Origin: Thalassia testudinum
Lineage: Eukaryota > Streptophyta > Magnoliopsida > Alismatales > Hydrocharitaceae
DNA: 64,000 bases
Assembly: GCA_037157565.1 (NCBI GenBank)
Contig: JAZHRO010000036.1
Span: 134,160,501-134,224,500 of the forward strand
Direction of reading: 5' to 3'
This document shows positions 9,479-20,939 of the stretch, in pieces. The notes below the pieces were generated by a model that saw only the letters and a program-made list of their open reading frames with translations, ran no database searches and was not told where the DNA came from. The position numbers and the translations under genes were made by a program. Every line of letters starts with the position of its first letter. Position 1 is the stretch's first letter.

Positions 9479-12400
9479 GCTTTCGAGAGTGAAAATCAGG
9501 GTTTCGGAGAACCTATCATTGTAGTCACAAAAATTGCTACTAGATAAAATTTATACCGAAACTCTAAGGGATTCCCGGGTCGAACACAGGGAGGTGAACA
9601 TTTAATTTTGAAATCCATGCTTCCGATTTTATTTATTTTTGTTATTTTTATCTTTTGAGATTTTTTTGGTATTTTATACAGCAAGAGATTAGGTCGATGA
9701 AATCTAACTAATCTACTTGCAAAATAAGACAAAGAGAGAGAGAGAGAAACAATCAACATATATGTTCAAAACAAGTGTTTGCTTCAAATAATCGAGAAAT
9801 TACAACTAGACTAGAAAGCAATAAAAGATAAGGTGAGAAGAATCCCCCTCGACGGTCGCTTGGAGGACGACTTGCTTTGATGATGCCTTGGACGAATGTG
9901 GCAGAAAGCTGGATGAAGAACAGCATCGAAGGAAGGAGGATGGGGTGAGATGGTGTCGCGGCGAGGATTTACTTCCTGTAGTGGTGAGAGGACGACCACG
10001 AGATGCTCCACGAATGGGGATGAGAGGCAGGAAAAATATTTGGTTTTCTACTCTAGACGAGCATCCCAGGCTTGGGACAAGCTCTCCTAAAACTTTGGAG
10101 GTGGTGAGGGAGAGAAAGGAAGAGATGAAGGTGGATGGAGGGGTGTTCATCCTTTTATAGTGGAAGGGGAGAGGATAATTTGTATATAGGGCATTTAGTG
10201 ACAATTCGTATATAGGGCATCTGTTGTGAAGCAATCTATCGGGGATATAAATCAAAGTATTGTCGTCGTAGTTTGAAATCCACAATAAATCGAACAACAA
10301 ATAAAATTTATAAGCTCAGAATGTCAGAACTGAAGTCCGAGGTCATTCGCTGGGAGTAAATATGGAATTCACGGGCTAATCTCAATAGATAATATAAATG
10401 AGTACAATTAATTACTTGAAAACTAATATGCAATGTATAACATGAGTATATAAGGAGATAAAAGAATTCTAGACAAAATAATGGTGATTTGGATCACCAA
10501 TTATTAGCCTAACACATATATATCAATTACTCAATAGAATCAAATGAACAAATAGTGAATCAGACAATCAGACGACTTAAAGTGCATTGCTACAGTGCTT
10601 CTTCTTTGATTTTCTTCTGTTGTTCTTCTTCTTTGTCTTTCTTCTGTATGGCTCCTTCTTCCCTTAGCTTTTCTTCCTTCTCTCTCTTCTTCTTCTTCTT
10701 TACGCTTCTGCCTTAGCCTTCTTCAAATCTTCTCCTTTACTTTCTTCTCTCTTTTCTCTTCACACACAGGGCACAATTTCTCAAATGGCTAAGTGTTATT
10801 TGTTGTTCTCCATAGCAAAAACCCCTTGACCCCACGCTCTCTCTCTTGCCTTCCCCTTTACTCTTTCTCAACATCTGGTCAAATGCTCGGGTAATCGTGT
10901 ATTCGGGGATCTACGTACCCGGGACCAAGGCTACGGGTGTGGATCACAGCCGATGTGTGAGAGAGCGTAGGTAGGTTAGTGAGTGAGGGTGTGGGACCTC
11001 ACCCCTGTGTTTGGAGGTGATAAGCCCCAAACACTGTTGCGTATTATACCGCTATGGAGCTTTTGCCACTTTTGATGTGGCACTGAAGATGGTGCCCTTC
11101 TTCGCGTAGCTGGCAACAACAGTTCCTTCATCGAATTCACGGTCGAGTTGTGGTTAAATGCTCAAATTGGTGGTCCAAGAGCGGACCAGGGATGATTCCA
11201 CAGAAGCTGGAGTTGAGACCTGGGGCTGGCAAGACCTGAAGCAAGCTTCAAGCGAGCTTGAACTCACTCGTTAATGGCGGAGAGGACCTGAAGACCTGAA
11301 ATTCATAAAATGGTATTTCGACCTCGTTAAAACTGCTTAGAAGTGTCACCGGTGGATGACGAGTGTAACTGAGGCTATGCGGAGGTGATTGATGGAGAGA
11401 GGAGGTCGTATGACCTCAAAATGTCAGTGCGGAGGCGTGAGTGTTCGACGAGTGGTTGGGAGGGGCAATTGACCTAGCTAGGTTAGGGCTTTCACTGGTC
11501 TGGTCAAGGTGGAGGTGTAGGTAGTTTCGACAAGGCAGATGGAGAGGCGTACTGGTGGAAACACTTCGCCAGAGTGGTTGCTGGAGGTGGAGACGAAGGT
11601 GGTGGTTGGTGTAGTCGAGGGGTCGAAACAAGAGTTAAGAGGGGGAGAACTAATCTATGAGTTTGAGGGAACTAAACTATTCCTAAACTAACAGACGAAA
11701 GGGGGGAGTTCTCCTTGCTGGGGGTACGTTGGCATCAGAGAAGAACTCTCCTGTGGGGTAGAAGTAGCGACGAGGGAAATTGAGGCGCTCGCTGTTATGG
11801 CACGACGCAGATGAGGGGGAGAAAGGCAAATTCATCACTGGTATTGCGTACGGACGATGACGGAAGTTGGAGAAGATCGCTGGACATTGTGGAGTCTTTT
11901 GATCAGAGAGGAGGGAGGAAGGAGGGGGATTTCCGGCCAAAAGCGAGCATAAGGAAAACGGTTTGCCATGGGGATCCTTATATAGGCCTCAGGGAGTCGG
12001 TTTAAGCTTGAGAACAAGCTTTGCGAGCTTGGAAAGCTCGATGGAGTTGGAAACTCAAGAGATACCCGAATCTCTGATGCGTTCGCATGAGAGATTGGGA
12101 AGGTTATGGAGTTAGAGTTGGGTGCGTTGGAAAGAGAATTCCATAAGGAATCTCCCTTCCAATTTTGGAAGGGATTCATTGATTAGAGGAGTTCTCTTCA
12201 ATCAAAGGTCACCGTAGAAGGATTCCTCCACGATAATGGTGGAGGGACCTATTTGTAAAGGTGATGACAAAGATAGGATCTTGTTTGTAAGGGTTTTGAA
12301 AGTTAGGATCATGTGTGTGAGAGAAAAGAGTCAGACAGACAGTTGCCCTAATTTGGGTTTTTACATAAATTATCCAATCAAACTTGGTCAAAACCTAAAT

Positions 12401-13192
12401 CCAACTTCACCATTGGATTCCTTAGGTCGAAATTATATTTTTGCCAAAATTTGGACCCAAAAAGGTACCAAACCTTAGAGAATATTTTTCTATAAATTTT
12501 AGAGGATTTGGGCGAATTTTATCCTGACTAGAACCTCATTGAATCAAGCGGGTCTGTTTCTAGGGTTTTAGATGTCATTTAATTCTCGAAACACACGAAA
12601 ACCCATTTCTTTCTGCACGGACCCACTTGTTAGACATTTAAGACCATTTAACCTTTAATTAACCTCTAAGAAATCTCGTGATTGTTCTACAATTGAGATA
12701 TGCTGTTAAAATTGCAGTTTTACCCTTGTTTTCTTGTTATTCTCTCAGAATGATTATGCAATGAATTATGGTTCTCTGGCGGTTATGTAGGAGCATTTAT
12801 TCCTTGATTATGACTAATTAAAGCTAGATAAGGCTGGTGATGATGTTATCATCAGCATCTGAGGTTCTTATTGGTGCCACCTTACCCCTTGGCCTTTAAT
12901 CTTCCTCAGACTACATAATGTGCTATGAAACTTCGATCAAGACGATTTCGGAGGTGTTGGACTCCGTTCGTAGTCATGATCAGATTTGTACAACTGAATT
13001 GTCAATCCGAGGCCCTAAAATAGATATTCTTCTCTCCTAGCCATAAAAGGACATAATTAGCCTAGAATTTATGCAGACTACTCTAAATGTAGAATGATGT
13101 ATACTATGCAATATTTATAATATGGAGTGCATATCTAAGCCTAGGAACATGCATAAATAGGCATTTTATCTTAAATAAATGTGTCTACATCA
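9479..13192 (-). mobile_element. 3' LTR of element A (contains a solo LTR2)
   Basis: About 1.08 kb of LTR1 sequence once the LTR2 insertion and one duplication are removed. TATA box at 10151-10159 (plus CCTTTTATA). Compared with the 5' LTR (22109-24759) it lacks roughly 0.75 kb of the GC-rich centre, including the tRNA-like cassette and G-box palindrome. The deletion joins at or close to the LTR2 insertion site. The LTR1 terminal block occupies 12860-13192. Confidence 0.83.
10222..12854 (-). mobile_element. Solo LTR2 with perfect TSD (GCATC)
   Basis: 2,633 bp, bounded by TG and CA, with GCATC at 10217-10221 and 12855-12859. The sense start (right end) is TGATGATAACATCATCA, a perfect 7-bp hairpin with loop AAC. 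It shares with E's LTRs the TATA box (11976-11984 as CCTTATATA), the CTT-rich block (about 10590-10760; GAA in sense) and the block around 10900-11040. No PBS or polypurine tract flanks it. It is probably the product of recombination between the LTRs of a complete element. Confidence 0.9.
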
Positions 13193-13205
13193 TACCCCCA
13201 TGCCT
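13193..13205 (-). other. Polypurine tract of element A
   Basis: In sense AGGCATGGGGGTA, abutting the 3' LTR. The identical motif is at the same position in B and C. It would prime plus-strand DNA synthesis. Confidence 0.7.
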
Positions 13206-13743
13206 ATCTTTTGCAAATCCCAAGCAAAATCAAATTAAATGCTATCTATAAAAATAGAATTAGTGTCTAATTACTTAGGCTTAAGTTGTTTATTGACAAT
13301 AGATAATTTCAACTAAGGTCCTAAACTACTAAAACTCAATAGTACCCACGTGTCTGCCAGAATGTAGACCGCCTAAGTCCTTGCCTTATTTGAAAAGGGG
13401 AGATACATTTTTTTGCTTTTTCTTTTTTTATAATTTTTTTAAAATTTTGGAGTTGACAGTTTCAAGATAACTTTTTACGGCTACCCGACCCGCCTAAGAC
13501 TCGAAAAAGACTCTAAGTGCTAAGAATCTTGTGAAAGAGTGATAGACTCACAAGTGGTTGCTAAAATGAACTTCAGGTTTCTACGACCCTAGGTGACCTA
13601 AAAATTATGCCTCAAGGTTTATCTTTCCAATCGGTAGCTTTCTCCCTACTTTTGAGTTTTGTACGGGGTCAACACAGTGTATATCTTCGCAATTTATTCT
13701 ACTTCCCCGCTTCTTCCTTAAGTGTTTGGGAATTATTTGGGCA

Positions 13744-13812
13744 TTTTTTGTGAGTTGGGTTGTGGAAAACCGGCCAATGGGTTGCTACCCACGATCACTT
13801 ACCAGCCATATT
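13744..13812 (-). repeat. 3' noncoding repeated motif, copy 1 in element A
   Basis: In sense this is a 'GGCTGG...AAGT...GGTAACAGC...GGTTGTCCAGAGCCCA' type unit of about 55 bp. Each LTR1 element has two, about 200-230 bp apart, upstream of the polypurine tract (B: 29838-29895, 30041-30100; C: 48068-48126, 48290-48350). The second copy in A is at 18601-18655, pushed away by the LTR2 insertion that hit its edge. Confidence 0.7.
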
Positions 13813-14894
13813 CGTGTAGTAAAGTGTGGTTTATTTTTTATATTTTTATTTTTTTCCTTTTTCTATTTTTCTATTTTTTTTCATTTTATTTTTGAGTATC
13901 ATTTTTTTCTTTTTCTAAGTAGGTGGCTTCCCTGATCTAAGATTTACCTAAAAGCAGTAGAATGAGTATGGTCATGTAGCTGGGTGATGAGAACCTCATC
14001 ATGAGCCATAACTAGCTCATTTTGACCTAATACAAAGGATAAAAGCTCCTATATAACTCAAGGAAAGGCTTAACTCAGAGAATTCTGAGTTTAAGGAGAA
14101 AACAAGTCATAAGGGGTAAAAATACGATTTTACCAGTATAATCTGCATACAGGTCCAAACATAGGTCAAACAAACCAAATAAGAAGGAAAGTGGGATGAT
14201 CTGATAAGGGCTACAGCAATTCCAAGGAACTAAATGATAATCTGTAACCCTAAAACAAACCCACTTCAATTCACGAGGTTCAAGGCAAAGAAAAAATGGA
14301 ATAAACCCTCTAAAATTCATATAAAAATAATCTCTAGGGTTTAGAACCTTCAATTTGGCCTTAGGAACCCATTTTGACCTACATTGAGGACCATACCCAA
14401 TTAATAACTTAATTTGGGTTTTTACGTAAATTGATCGGTCAAACAAGGTTTAATCTAGAAATAAAATTCACCATCAGATTCCTTAGGTCCTAATTAGTCA
14501 TGTATAAAAACTTGAGCCTAAGAAGAAACCTTCTTGACCAACTTTACATTTTGGTCCTCATCTATTTACTTTTTGGCCCTCAACTTTTGAACCCTCGCAT
14601 TTTGGCCAATAACTCTCCTTCGTTCTTTGCGTTCAGGTCCCTCTTGCAAAACCTGACCAGCACCATGCTCCGGCGACCTTGCGCGGAGCATGGCGCCGCG
14701 CAGGGTAAGGGGGAGGGTCTGGCAAGTAAACCGGGGGTGCCCTGCGTCGTCAGCCGTCGCAGGAACACCCCCTGGTCGCTGCAACCCACCATACCGGCTG
14801 TGCGAACGCACGGACGGTATGGGTTTCCATCTCCGGCGTCCTCCGGCGAGGGAGACACGTCGTCTCCCTCCGCCCTCCTTTTTGATTCCGCCTC

Positions 14895-14902
14895 TATAAA
14901 TA
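14895..14902 (+). promoter_or_regulatory. TATA box of GC-type LTR2
   Basis: TATAAATA followed by a C-rich stretch and a CT-rich leader with abundant CpG. The corresponding box in the second copy is 63740-63747. It is the likely transcription start of this LTR. Confidence 0.7.
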
Positions 14903-16258
14903 CCCCCGTCGCTCCGCCGTTCTGAGCAGCTCGGTCCTGACGGAGAAAGACCCCCACTTCCTCTCTTCCCACTCCGACAGGAAGCCCTCCAGCTCCGGCG
15001 GCCTCCCCTCTTCCTCCTCGTCGCTCTGCCGCACTACCAGCTGCAGGGTTGCTCTCCCTCACTCTTCCCGCGCCACGCCGCACCCAGCTGGCGCCTCTCC
15101 GGCCCTCTCCTCGCCGCCACCCCTTCCCCCGGGCATCTTCTTCTCCGGCGACAGTCGATACGACTGTCGCCCGCTCCGGCCCCTCCTCGTCCTGCTAAGT
15201 AGGTAGAACTCCTCCTCTTTCTCCCCTCTTCCTTTTCCTCATTTTACATCTTTACTGTTACCCCGATCCGACCAATCACCCTCACCTTCTCCACCTCCGG
15301 CCCCTGCTCCAGCGACCTGCTCCCATCACTCCAGCAACCCACACGGCTCGCCGACCACCGCAGAACCTCCGCCTCCTCACCCTGATCAACCTCCGCCTCC
15401 TCACCCTGATCAACCTCCGCCCTTCCACTTCCCCCAAATCACCCTCTGCAACTCCACCGAACAAACCCATCTCCTAACTTGCAGTTTGACCTAGGGCGGC
15501 CCTTAGGCTCCACCCCCCCGCCTGCACACCCCCTGACCACCTTCTCCGTGCCACGGCGAAGGTCCTCCGCGTTTCTGATTGGGCCGAGAGGCCGTTTCTC
15601 TGTGGGCAGGTACCTGCGCTCGCCACCGCCATTGTTGAAGCGAAGCAGCTTCTTCACCTGCTGCCCCAGGTGCACCACGCCCAGGTCACGCTCCCAGGCT
15701 GCGCGAGGTGTCTTTGCAAAGCGTTAGGCTGCAGTTGAGGCAAAGCCCTCGCGCGAAGCCCTCGTGCGAAGCCTCGACCGCCGCTGCCTCCTCCGCGCAG
15801 GCGTCAAATTAGGGTGGGACATTTAGTCCCACCTCGGAAGGCTCTGAAGGAGCGCAGCGGTATAAAGTGAAAAAGTGCTGGAGGCTTATTGCCTCAACAC
15901 ACGGGGTGAGGTCCCCTTCACCCGCCCAATTACTCGGTCTCGTCCGCGCTCACGCCTCGCGGACCTGGCCTGACCCGACTTAGCCCGACCTGCACTCCTC
16001 GCCCACCACGCACGCCGGTGGGCCTGGACCCGGGCGCGACCCGTACCTGACTACCCGACAGCTCTGGGAGAGCTTTCCTAAGAGCGGATTCTGTGAGAGA
16101 GAAACGTGGGGGGGGGGAAGGTAGAGCAGGTTTTTGCCCGCTGACGAGAGCGCTTTGAAGTGTGCAGGCACAGGCGAAGAAGAAGAAGACGAGCGAGGCA
16201 GAGAAGAAGGACGACGAAAGCTGAAGGAAGGAGGAGGACTGTAGCAGCGACGATTTAA

Positions 16259-16284
16259 GTCGTCTGATTGGAAAATCAGACGAC
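16259..16284. repeat. 11-bp inverted repeat in LTR2
   Basis: GTCGTCTGATT-GGAA-AATCAGACGAC, perfect arms. A shorter version ATCAGAC-n5-GTCTGAT occurs in E's LTRs near 41264 and 56516. Possibly an RNA hairpin in the leader or a protein site. Confidence 0.7.
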
Positions 16285-16721
16285 GCTCTGAAGGCAGAAA
16301 AGAGGAAGAAGAACAGTGTTGGTGCTAGAGCACCACGATCATTTGTTTTGATGATAACAAAACACGTGTTATTTAACATTTGCAATTTGAGTCCTAGATT
16401 TCAGGTCAATTGCAAATGAAGACGTGTTTAGACGGAACTCGAGCTCGCATCCAGGACGGATTGGAGGAGCTTGACGGAAAATAGAGGAGGTTCGCGTGGA
16501 GCGAAAGATTGGAGATGGAAGACAAGAAGAATAGGATAGATTCTTTTTTATCCTTTCATGTATCTCTTGTATTTATTTTCTTGCTCTTTATTTTCCTTAG
16601 ACATTATGTTAAAGAGCCTCAAAGAACCCTAACAGTAGTCCTAGGAACACCTGCACAACCCTAGGATACGTAGGTTTTCTGTAGAACACTTAGAAAACCA
16701 ATATAGGGTTAAAACTGACTT

Positions 16722-17270
16722 TCCAGACGTCTAATTCACTAATCAGACGTCTGATAAAGGATTTTAAGACGTCTGACTGTTGTTTCAGACGTCTGATAAC
16801 TGTTAGGCTGGACATAGTTAGTTCTGTCTGATGAATTCAGACGTCCAGACCTTATACCAGACGTCTTAGGAGACGTCTGATGACTTTGCCAGACGTCCAG
16901 TTAGTGGACCGTTGGCTGGCTTAGAAGACACTCAAGAATATGACCGTTAGAGCCTTATCAGACGTCCATAAGACTTCACAGACGTCTGATAAATGACCGT
17001 TTTGCCTCGGCTGACCCAAAATCTCTTCTCAGAGATTTTCTAGCCGTTGCAACGTTTGGAAATCAATTCCCACGGTAAAAGTAGGTTTCCATACGTCCAG
17101 ACTTAGTGCCAGACGTCCTCTATGTCGTCTGATGGACTTGTACAAAAACCCTGTTTAGATCTGATTCAAGTCAGGGAGAAACCCGCATAGAATCAGACGT
17201 CTGACCTTGGAATCAGACGTCTTAAAGTGGCCTTCCAGACGTCTGATTCCAGAGTTAGACGTCTGATAAC
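16722..17270. repeat. Array of AGACGTCT / AGACGTCC motifs in the copia-like LTR
   Basis: By eye, at least eleven AGACGTCT octamers and four AGACGTCC variants within about 550 bp, usually extended to CAGACGTCTGAT. Spacing is irregular (about 20-110 bp), so this is not a simple tandem repeat. Each octamer is palindromic with an ACGT core like a bZIP-binding site. The array stands about 110-650 bp upstream of the TATA box. Confidence 0.8.
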
Positions 17271-17376
17271 CCTGTGAAGTGTAATCATTGTCCTGATTTC
17301 GGCCTGATTCTCTTGGACTTTGTTCCCAACGGCTATAGAACCTTTCCTAAGCCTTCTAAAGCCTTCCTAAGGCCTC

Positions 17377-17384
17377 TATAAATA
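17377..17384 (+). promoter_or_regulatory. TATA box of the copia-like LTR
   Basis: TATAAATA in the context CCTCTATAAATAGAGGGG, just downstream of the AGACGTCT array. Confidence 0.7.
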
Positions 17385-18400
17385 GAGGGGAACCTTTGTA
17401 AACAAATATACACAAGATACACACTAAGAGAAACAAGAGACACACCTAAGCAACTTAGTTCCACTCTTTTGTGTCCAATTGAGGCCCTTGCTCTCCAAGC
17501 TCTAGTTTCATTCTCTTGAGAGCATCAAGCCTTCGCGCGCCCGCTCTCCCGCTGTTGATAACGAGAGCGACGTAGCGCCGTCGCGTGGCACACGCACCGC
17601 GTCATCATCGACGCACTCCTTGCAAAGGGGAGTTTCCTATTTCCTATAGAAGCTAGGTTTAATTTTGTTGGCTCTATAGGACTGTTGTTTATTCTATCTT
17701 TGTATTTTGGTTGGGTATTTGCTTTGCGAATTCCCGTCTCCTTCGTGGGACAAAATCCTTCTCGTGGAGAGAAGGGGTTGAGGAACGCTACCCTCGTACT
17801 TGTAGCGTGGTTGTATTGAGGTTGAATCACCCTCGTTCAAAGTGATTCGGTTAGTGGATTTGATCAACTTGGTTGATCGGAAAATCCTAACTCGAGAGGG
17901 TTAGGTGGTGGTTTTCACCCGGTTTGGGTTTCCACCTAAAAATCTTTGTGCACATTTTGTGATTGCCTATTTTGTGATATTATATATTTTTATTTCCGCA
18001 AATTTTATTACGTCACCCCTCCTGGTAGGGACGAACCTTCAAACAGGATCGCAAGGGAAAAGAAAAAGAAAGAGACAAGCAGAAGTAAGAGCTGAAAGAA
18101 GAAGAAGAACATCACCCACTGCTGCAGATAAAGAAGACAGAAAGAAAAAGAAGAAAGAAGGAGAGACGACGCCCTGCAGTAAAAGGACTGCAGAGAAAGA
18201 AGGAGAACGAAGAAGCCGTGCCGCTGAGCAAGGGACCGCAAGAAGAAAAGCTTTACAGCTGAGGCAGAAAGAAGAAAGAAGAAATAAGAAGAACAGAAGG
18301 CAGAAGAAGAAGACCACCAGGAGATAAACAAAGAAGAAAAACCAAAGGCCAAAGAGAAGAGAAAATAAAGAGGAAGAAAGAAGAAACCAATTTTTTATCT

Positions 18401-18421
18401 CTCCCTCTCTCTCTCTCTCTC
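18401..18421. repeat. (CT)n microsatellite
   Basis: About ten CT units near the 3' end of the GC-type LTR2 LTR, next to a poly-T-rich stretch. Confidence 0.85.
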
Positions 18422-18604
18422 TTTATTTTTGTAATATTTTTTTTGTAATAAGAATTTGTATCTCTAGAATACAACTTGCTCCCTGAGTTCGACCTCGGGA
18501 ACTCTTTATTTCCTAGTAACAAATTGTATTAAACTGGTAATCACCTCTCTATACTATACTACGACGAAATAATAGGACTATAGAGGAAGGTCGCCACCAA
18601 TGGG

Positions 18605-19374
18605 CTCTGGATAACTAGCCAATGGGCTGTTACCCACAACAACTTGACCACCATACTACCTGAGAAAGTTCATTAGCTACCTAATTTTCATAAAAATCGT
18701 CAAAAAGTGAGTCAGTACAAATAGTGTATAGATGCTTAGACTTAAAGTCCCCTCAAATCAGAGGGTGGGTTGATAAGTCATGCACTTATCACCCCAATTT
18801 ATTGGACAAATTAGAATAAAATTACTTGGCGAGGACTCCAGAACAAGTTCACATTCGGGTGGACACTCAGACTGATTAAGCCTGAAGACCTAAAGAGTCT
18901 AAGTGTTCAGGCCCTAAAGTATCATTTCCTAAAGTTAACAACTCTTAATGCCTAAGTTCTCTTCTATTAATTCTATTTTTTTTTTGACTTTTTGAAATTT
19001 TTTTAAATAAAATAAAATAAATTCCACAGATTTAACAAAATAATTTTAGAATTAATTATCCACCCCCCATGCCTAAATGATGTAATGTTCTCATTGTAAA
19101 AATAAAGACATGAAAAGGGTGGAATAAAAAAAATATCAACTAAATTTTATGATAGATCTGGTCAGCTCTGCAAAGAGAAAGATGTATACACACGTGCTAA
19201 GTTTATTGCCTTTAGCTAGGGATAATTTACAAATAAAGAGCAGGTTAAGAATTTACAAGTACAGGTCAGAATGAAAATAAAAATATTTATCACAAGACCT
19301 GCCCGTAGGTGTCCATAGATGTGGACCAGATTATGGTGCAAACCCATGCCCCAAGGTCGAGTGGTTCTAAGGTT
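18605..19374 (-). mobile_element. 3' noncoding region of element A
   Basis: Matches B (29100-30640) and C (47530-49077) in order. It contains the second copy of the GGTAACAGC motif (18601-18655), a block with repeated 'GTTGATAAGTC' wording near 18770, and an A/T-rich run near 18976-19020. No open frame is conserved between copies. The 13206-13979 segment on the other side of the inserted LTR2 is the remainder of the same region. Confidence 0.75.
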
Positions 19375-20901
19375 CTAGATGAAAATCACCCAGAACCTGA
19401 GATTGTTGTGCTTGCGGGGCCGAGCCTGCGGTTTGGTGGTGTGCAACCCAAGACTAAAGTGGTGGACAATGGGTAGATCTAGTTCAATAAATTCGAGTGT
19501 CCACTTAGAGTTTAGCTAAAAAAGCTAATCAATTATTTTGATCTTGGGTTGCACATTGAAGATATCATAAGGGTACTGATAGAAGGTAAGTGATTTTAGG
19601 TCAACAGGAACCCTTAAATCCAAAATTGTATTTCCCTCAGAATTAGCCTCCCAGATTTTAACTTCCAAATTTCTATCCTCCAAGTTGAAGTGTTTAGTTT
19701 CCGGGACCTCAAGATCGTTGTACACCCCATCTAAAATATCCAAGTCCAACAATTGTAGCTAAATTAGGATTGGCCTGGGCACAATGATCTCATAAGTATG
19801 ATCATTCGGCTCTTTGGGGTGCGGTTGAGGAATGTGGCTATTGATTAAATCATCCAATAACTCAGGATTGGAATCCTCCATGTTAGCCCCAATCGAATCA
19901 TAACCCTCAATTATCGGGCTATCAAACGGTTCATCATGCTCCTTAAGCCCATTAGTCTCACTAAAATCAATCTCCTTAAGCTCAAGTGAGACTTCACTTA
20001 AAGATTCTCCACCCTTAGTGTCAAAGAATTCTTGATCCTAATTCACATATGTCTTAAAATTATGTCATTTCCTGGTCCATAGATACATTTTTCCTTGCTC
20101 CCTGGCTCAGGGATCTCAGGTGAGAAAATCAATTTATCCTCAATGGGTTGCTTTAGACCAGCCTGGTCATCCCTGGTCTCAGAAAATGTGTCCCCCCCAG
20201 ACAGGCACCTAAAGGGGGGTTTATCCTGGGAATCATCCTAAGATTGGATTAAGGCAATCACAAATTTCATCCTCAATCTTGACAACTTCCTAAGTAAAAA
20301 CTCACCCGGGCCCTTATCCTTAACATCTTCAAGCCAACCTAATAAAGAACTATTAAGTTCATCAATCATTTTGATCATAGGCTCCAATGCTTCAATGCAT
20401 GGTGTTGGCTGAGCTTCTAAAGATTGTATAGTGTTCCTCAAGTTAGCCAACACCCTATCCTGGATTTGGTTCACCTGAATCGAATGGTTTGGTTTAGGGT
20501 TGGTGGGTTTGGGTTTGATCTAAGGAAGTCAAGAAATTGAGGTCCTCCCTGATAATGGGTCGTTTCAGGTTGTTCAAAGAATGATGGTGACCTATGTTCA
20601 GCATAATATTGGGGAGGGTAAGAGTTATAATCATCATATCCTTTTTGATTGTATATCGGGTTAGGTTGATCATCAAAGGTGGAGATCTATAATCAGAATA
20701 GGCATGAGAAGAATAATAATCATAGTCTTGTTGTCCAGGGTTAGGCCCTGGATACTGAGGTTTAAAATCATATCCCCAATTAAAGTTATCCTGACTAGGA
20801 GATGGGGAATCATAAGTCGAGTCAGGATAGTAATCATCTTGAGGATAAGTGTTGGTAGGAGGGTAGGATTGGAACTGTGTGTATGGTGTGGAAGAATACA
20901 T
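19375..20901 (-). pseudogene. Single retroelement ORF of LTR1, element A copy (broken)
   Basis: Aligns with the ORF of B and C from start MYSSTP... (ATG at 20901-20899) to the shared end ...WVIFI-stop (19375-19377). Pieces open in the expected frames are 20494-20901, 20238-20474 and 19525-19752; frameshifts and stops separate them. Domain order: a Tyr/Pro/Asp-rich N-terminus (YPQDDYYPD), a helical-looking stretch beginning NQIQDRVLANLRNTIQ, a long acidic segment, and a C-terminal IDL(K)...TFYQ(D/Y)PYDIF block. No zinc knuckle, protease, RT, RNase H or integrase motif is visible. Function is unknown; a Gag-like or RNA-packaging role is only a guess from position. Confidence 0.7.
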
Positions 20902-20939
20902 GATGAAGTAGGAGGGGAAACAAAATAAAGAAAGGTGCC

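Larger units (their letters stand above)
16317..18041 (+). mobile_element. Copia-like solo LTR with perfect TSD (AACAG)
   Basis: 1,725 bp, TGTTGG...TTCA, flanked by AACAG at 16312-16316 and 18042-18046. It starts with an inverted repeat TGGTGCT-AG-AGCACCA, followed by the block TTTTGATGATAACAAAACACG, which is typical (from memory) of plant copia LTRs, possibly Sirevirus-like. It has an array of AGACGTCT motifs (16722-17270), then a TATA box at 17377-17384. It lies inside the GAA tract of the GC-type LTR2 LTR, so it is the youngest insertion in that stack. Confidence 0.88.
13985..18599 (+). mobile_element. GC-type LTR2 solo LTR, plus strand (contains a copia-like solo LTR)
   Basis: Starts TGATGAGAACCTCATCA, a perfect hairpin with loop AAC, and ends ...CCACCA. 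Flanks are CTGGG (13980-13984) and ATGGG (18600-18604), one mismatch. Net length about 2.9 kb. U3 is AT-rich like the other LTR2 copies. From about 14640 it turns GC- and CpG-rich, with a TATA box at 14895-14902 (TATAAATA) and a pyrimidine-rich leader like that of a plant gene. A GAA-rich purine tract follows (16170-16316, resuming 18047-18380), then a U5 block 'GAGTTCGACCTCGGGAAC'. Open frames on both strands in the GC part show no known domain. Confidence 0.85.

Noticed and set aside
14580..15083. 167-codon minus-strand frame, repeated as 180 codons at 63425-63967
   Set aside because: It lies antisense across the GC-rich promoter and leader of the LTR. Conservation reflects the near-identity of the two LTR copies, not coding. 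Low-complexity Gly/Arg/Glu composition.
18008..18352. Phe/Ser/Leu-rich 114-codon minus-strand frame resembling a membrane protein
   Set aside because: It is the complement of the GAA-rich purine tract of LTR2; hydrophobicity follows from CTT/TTC codons.
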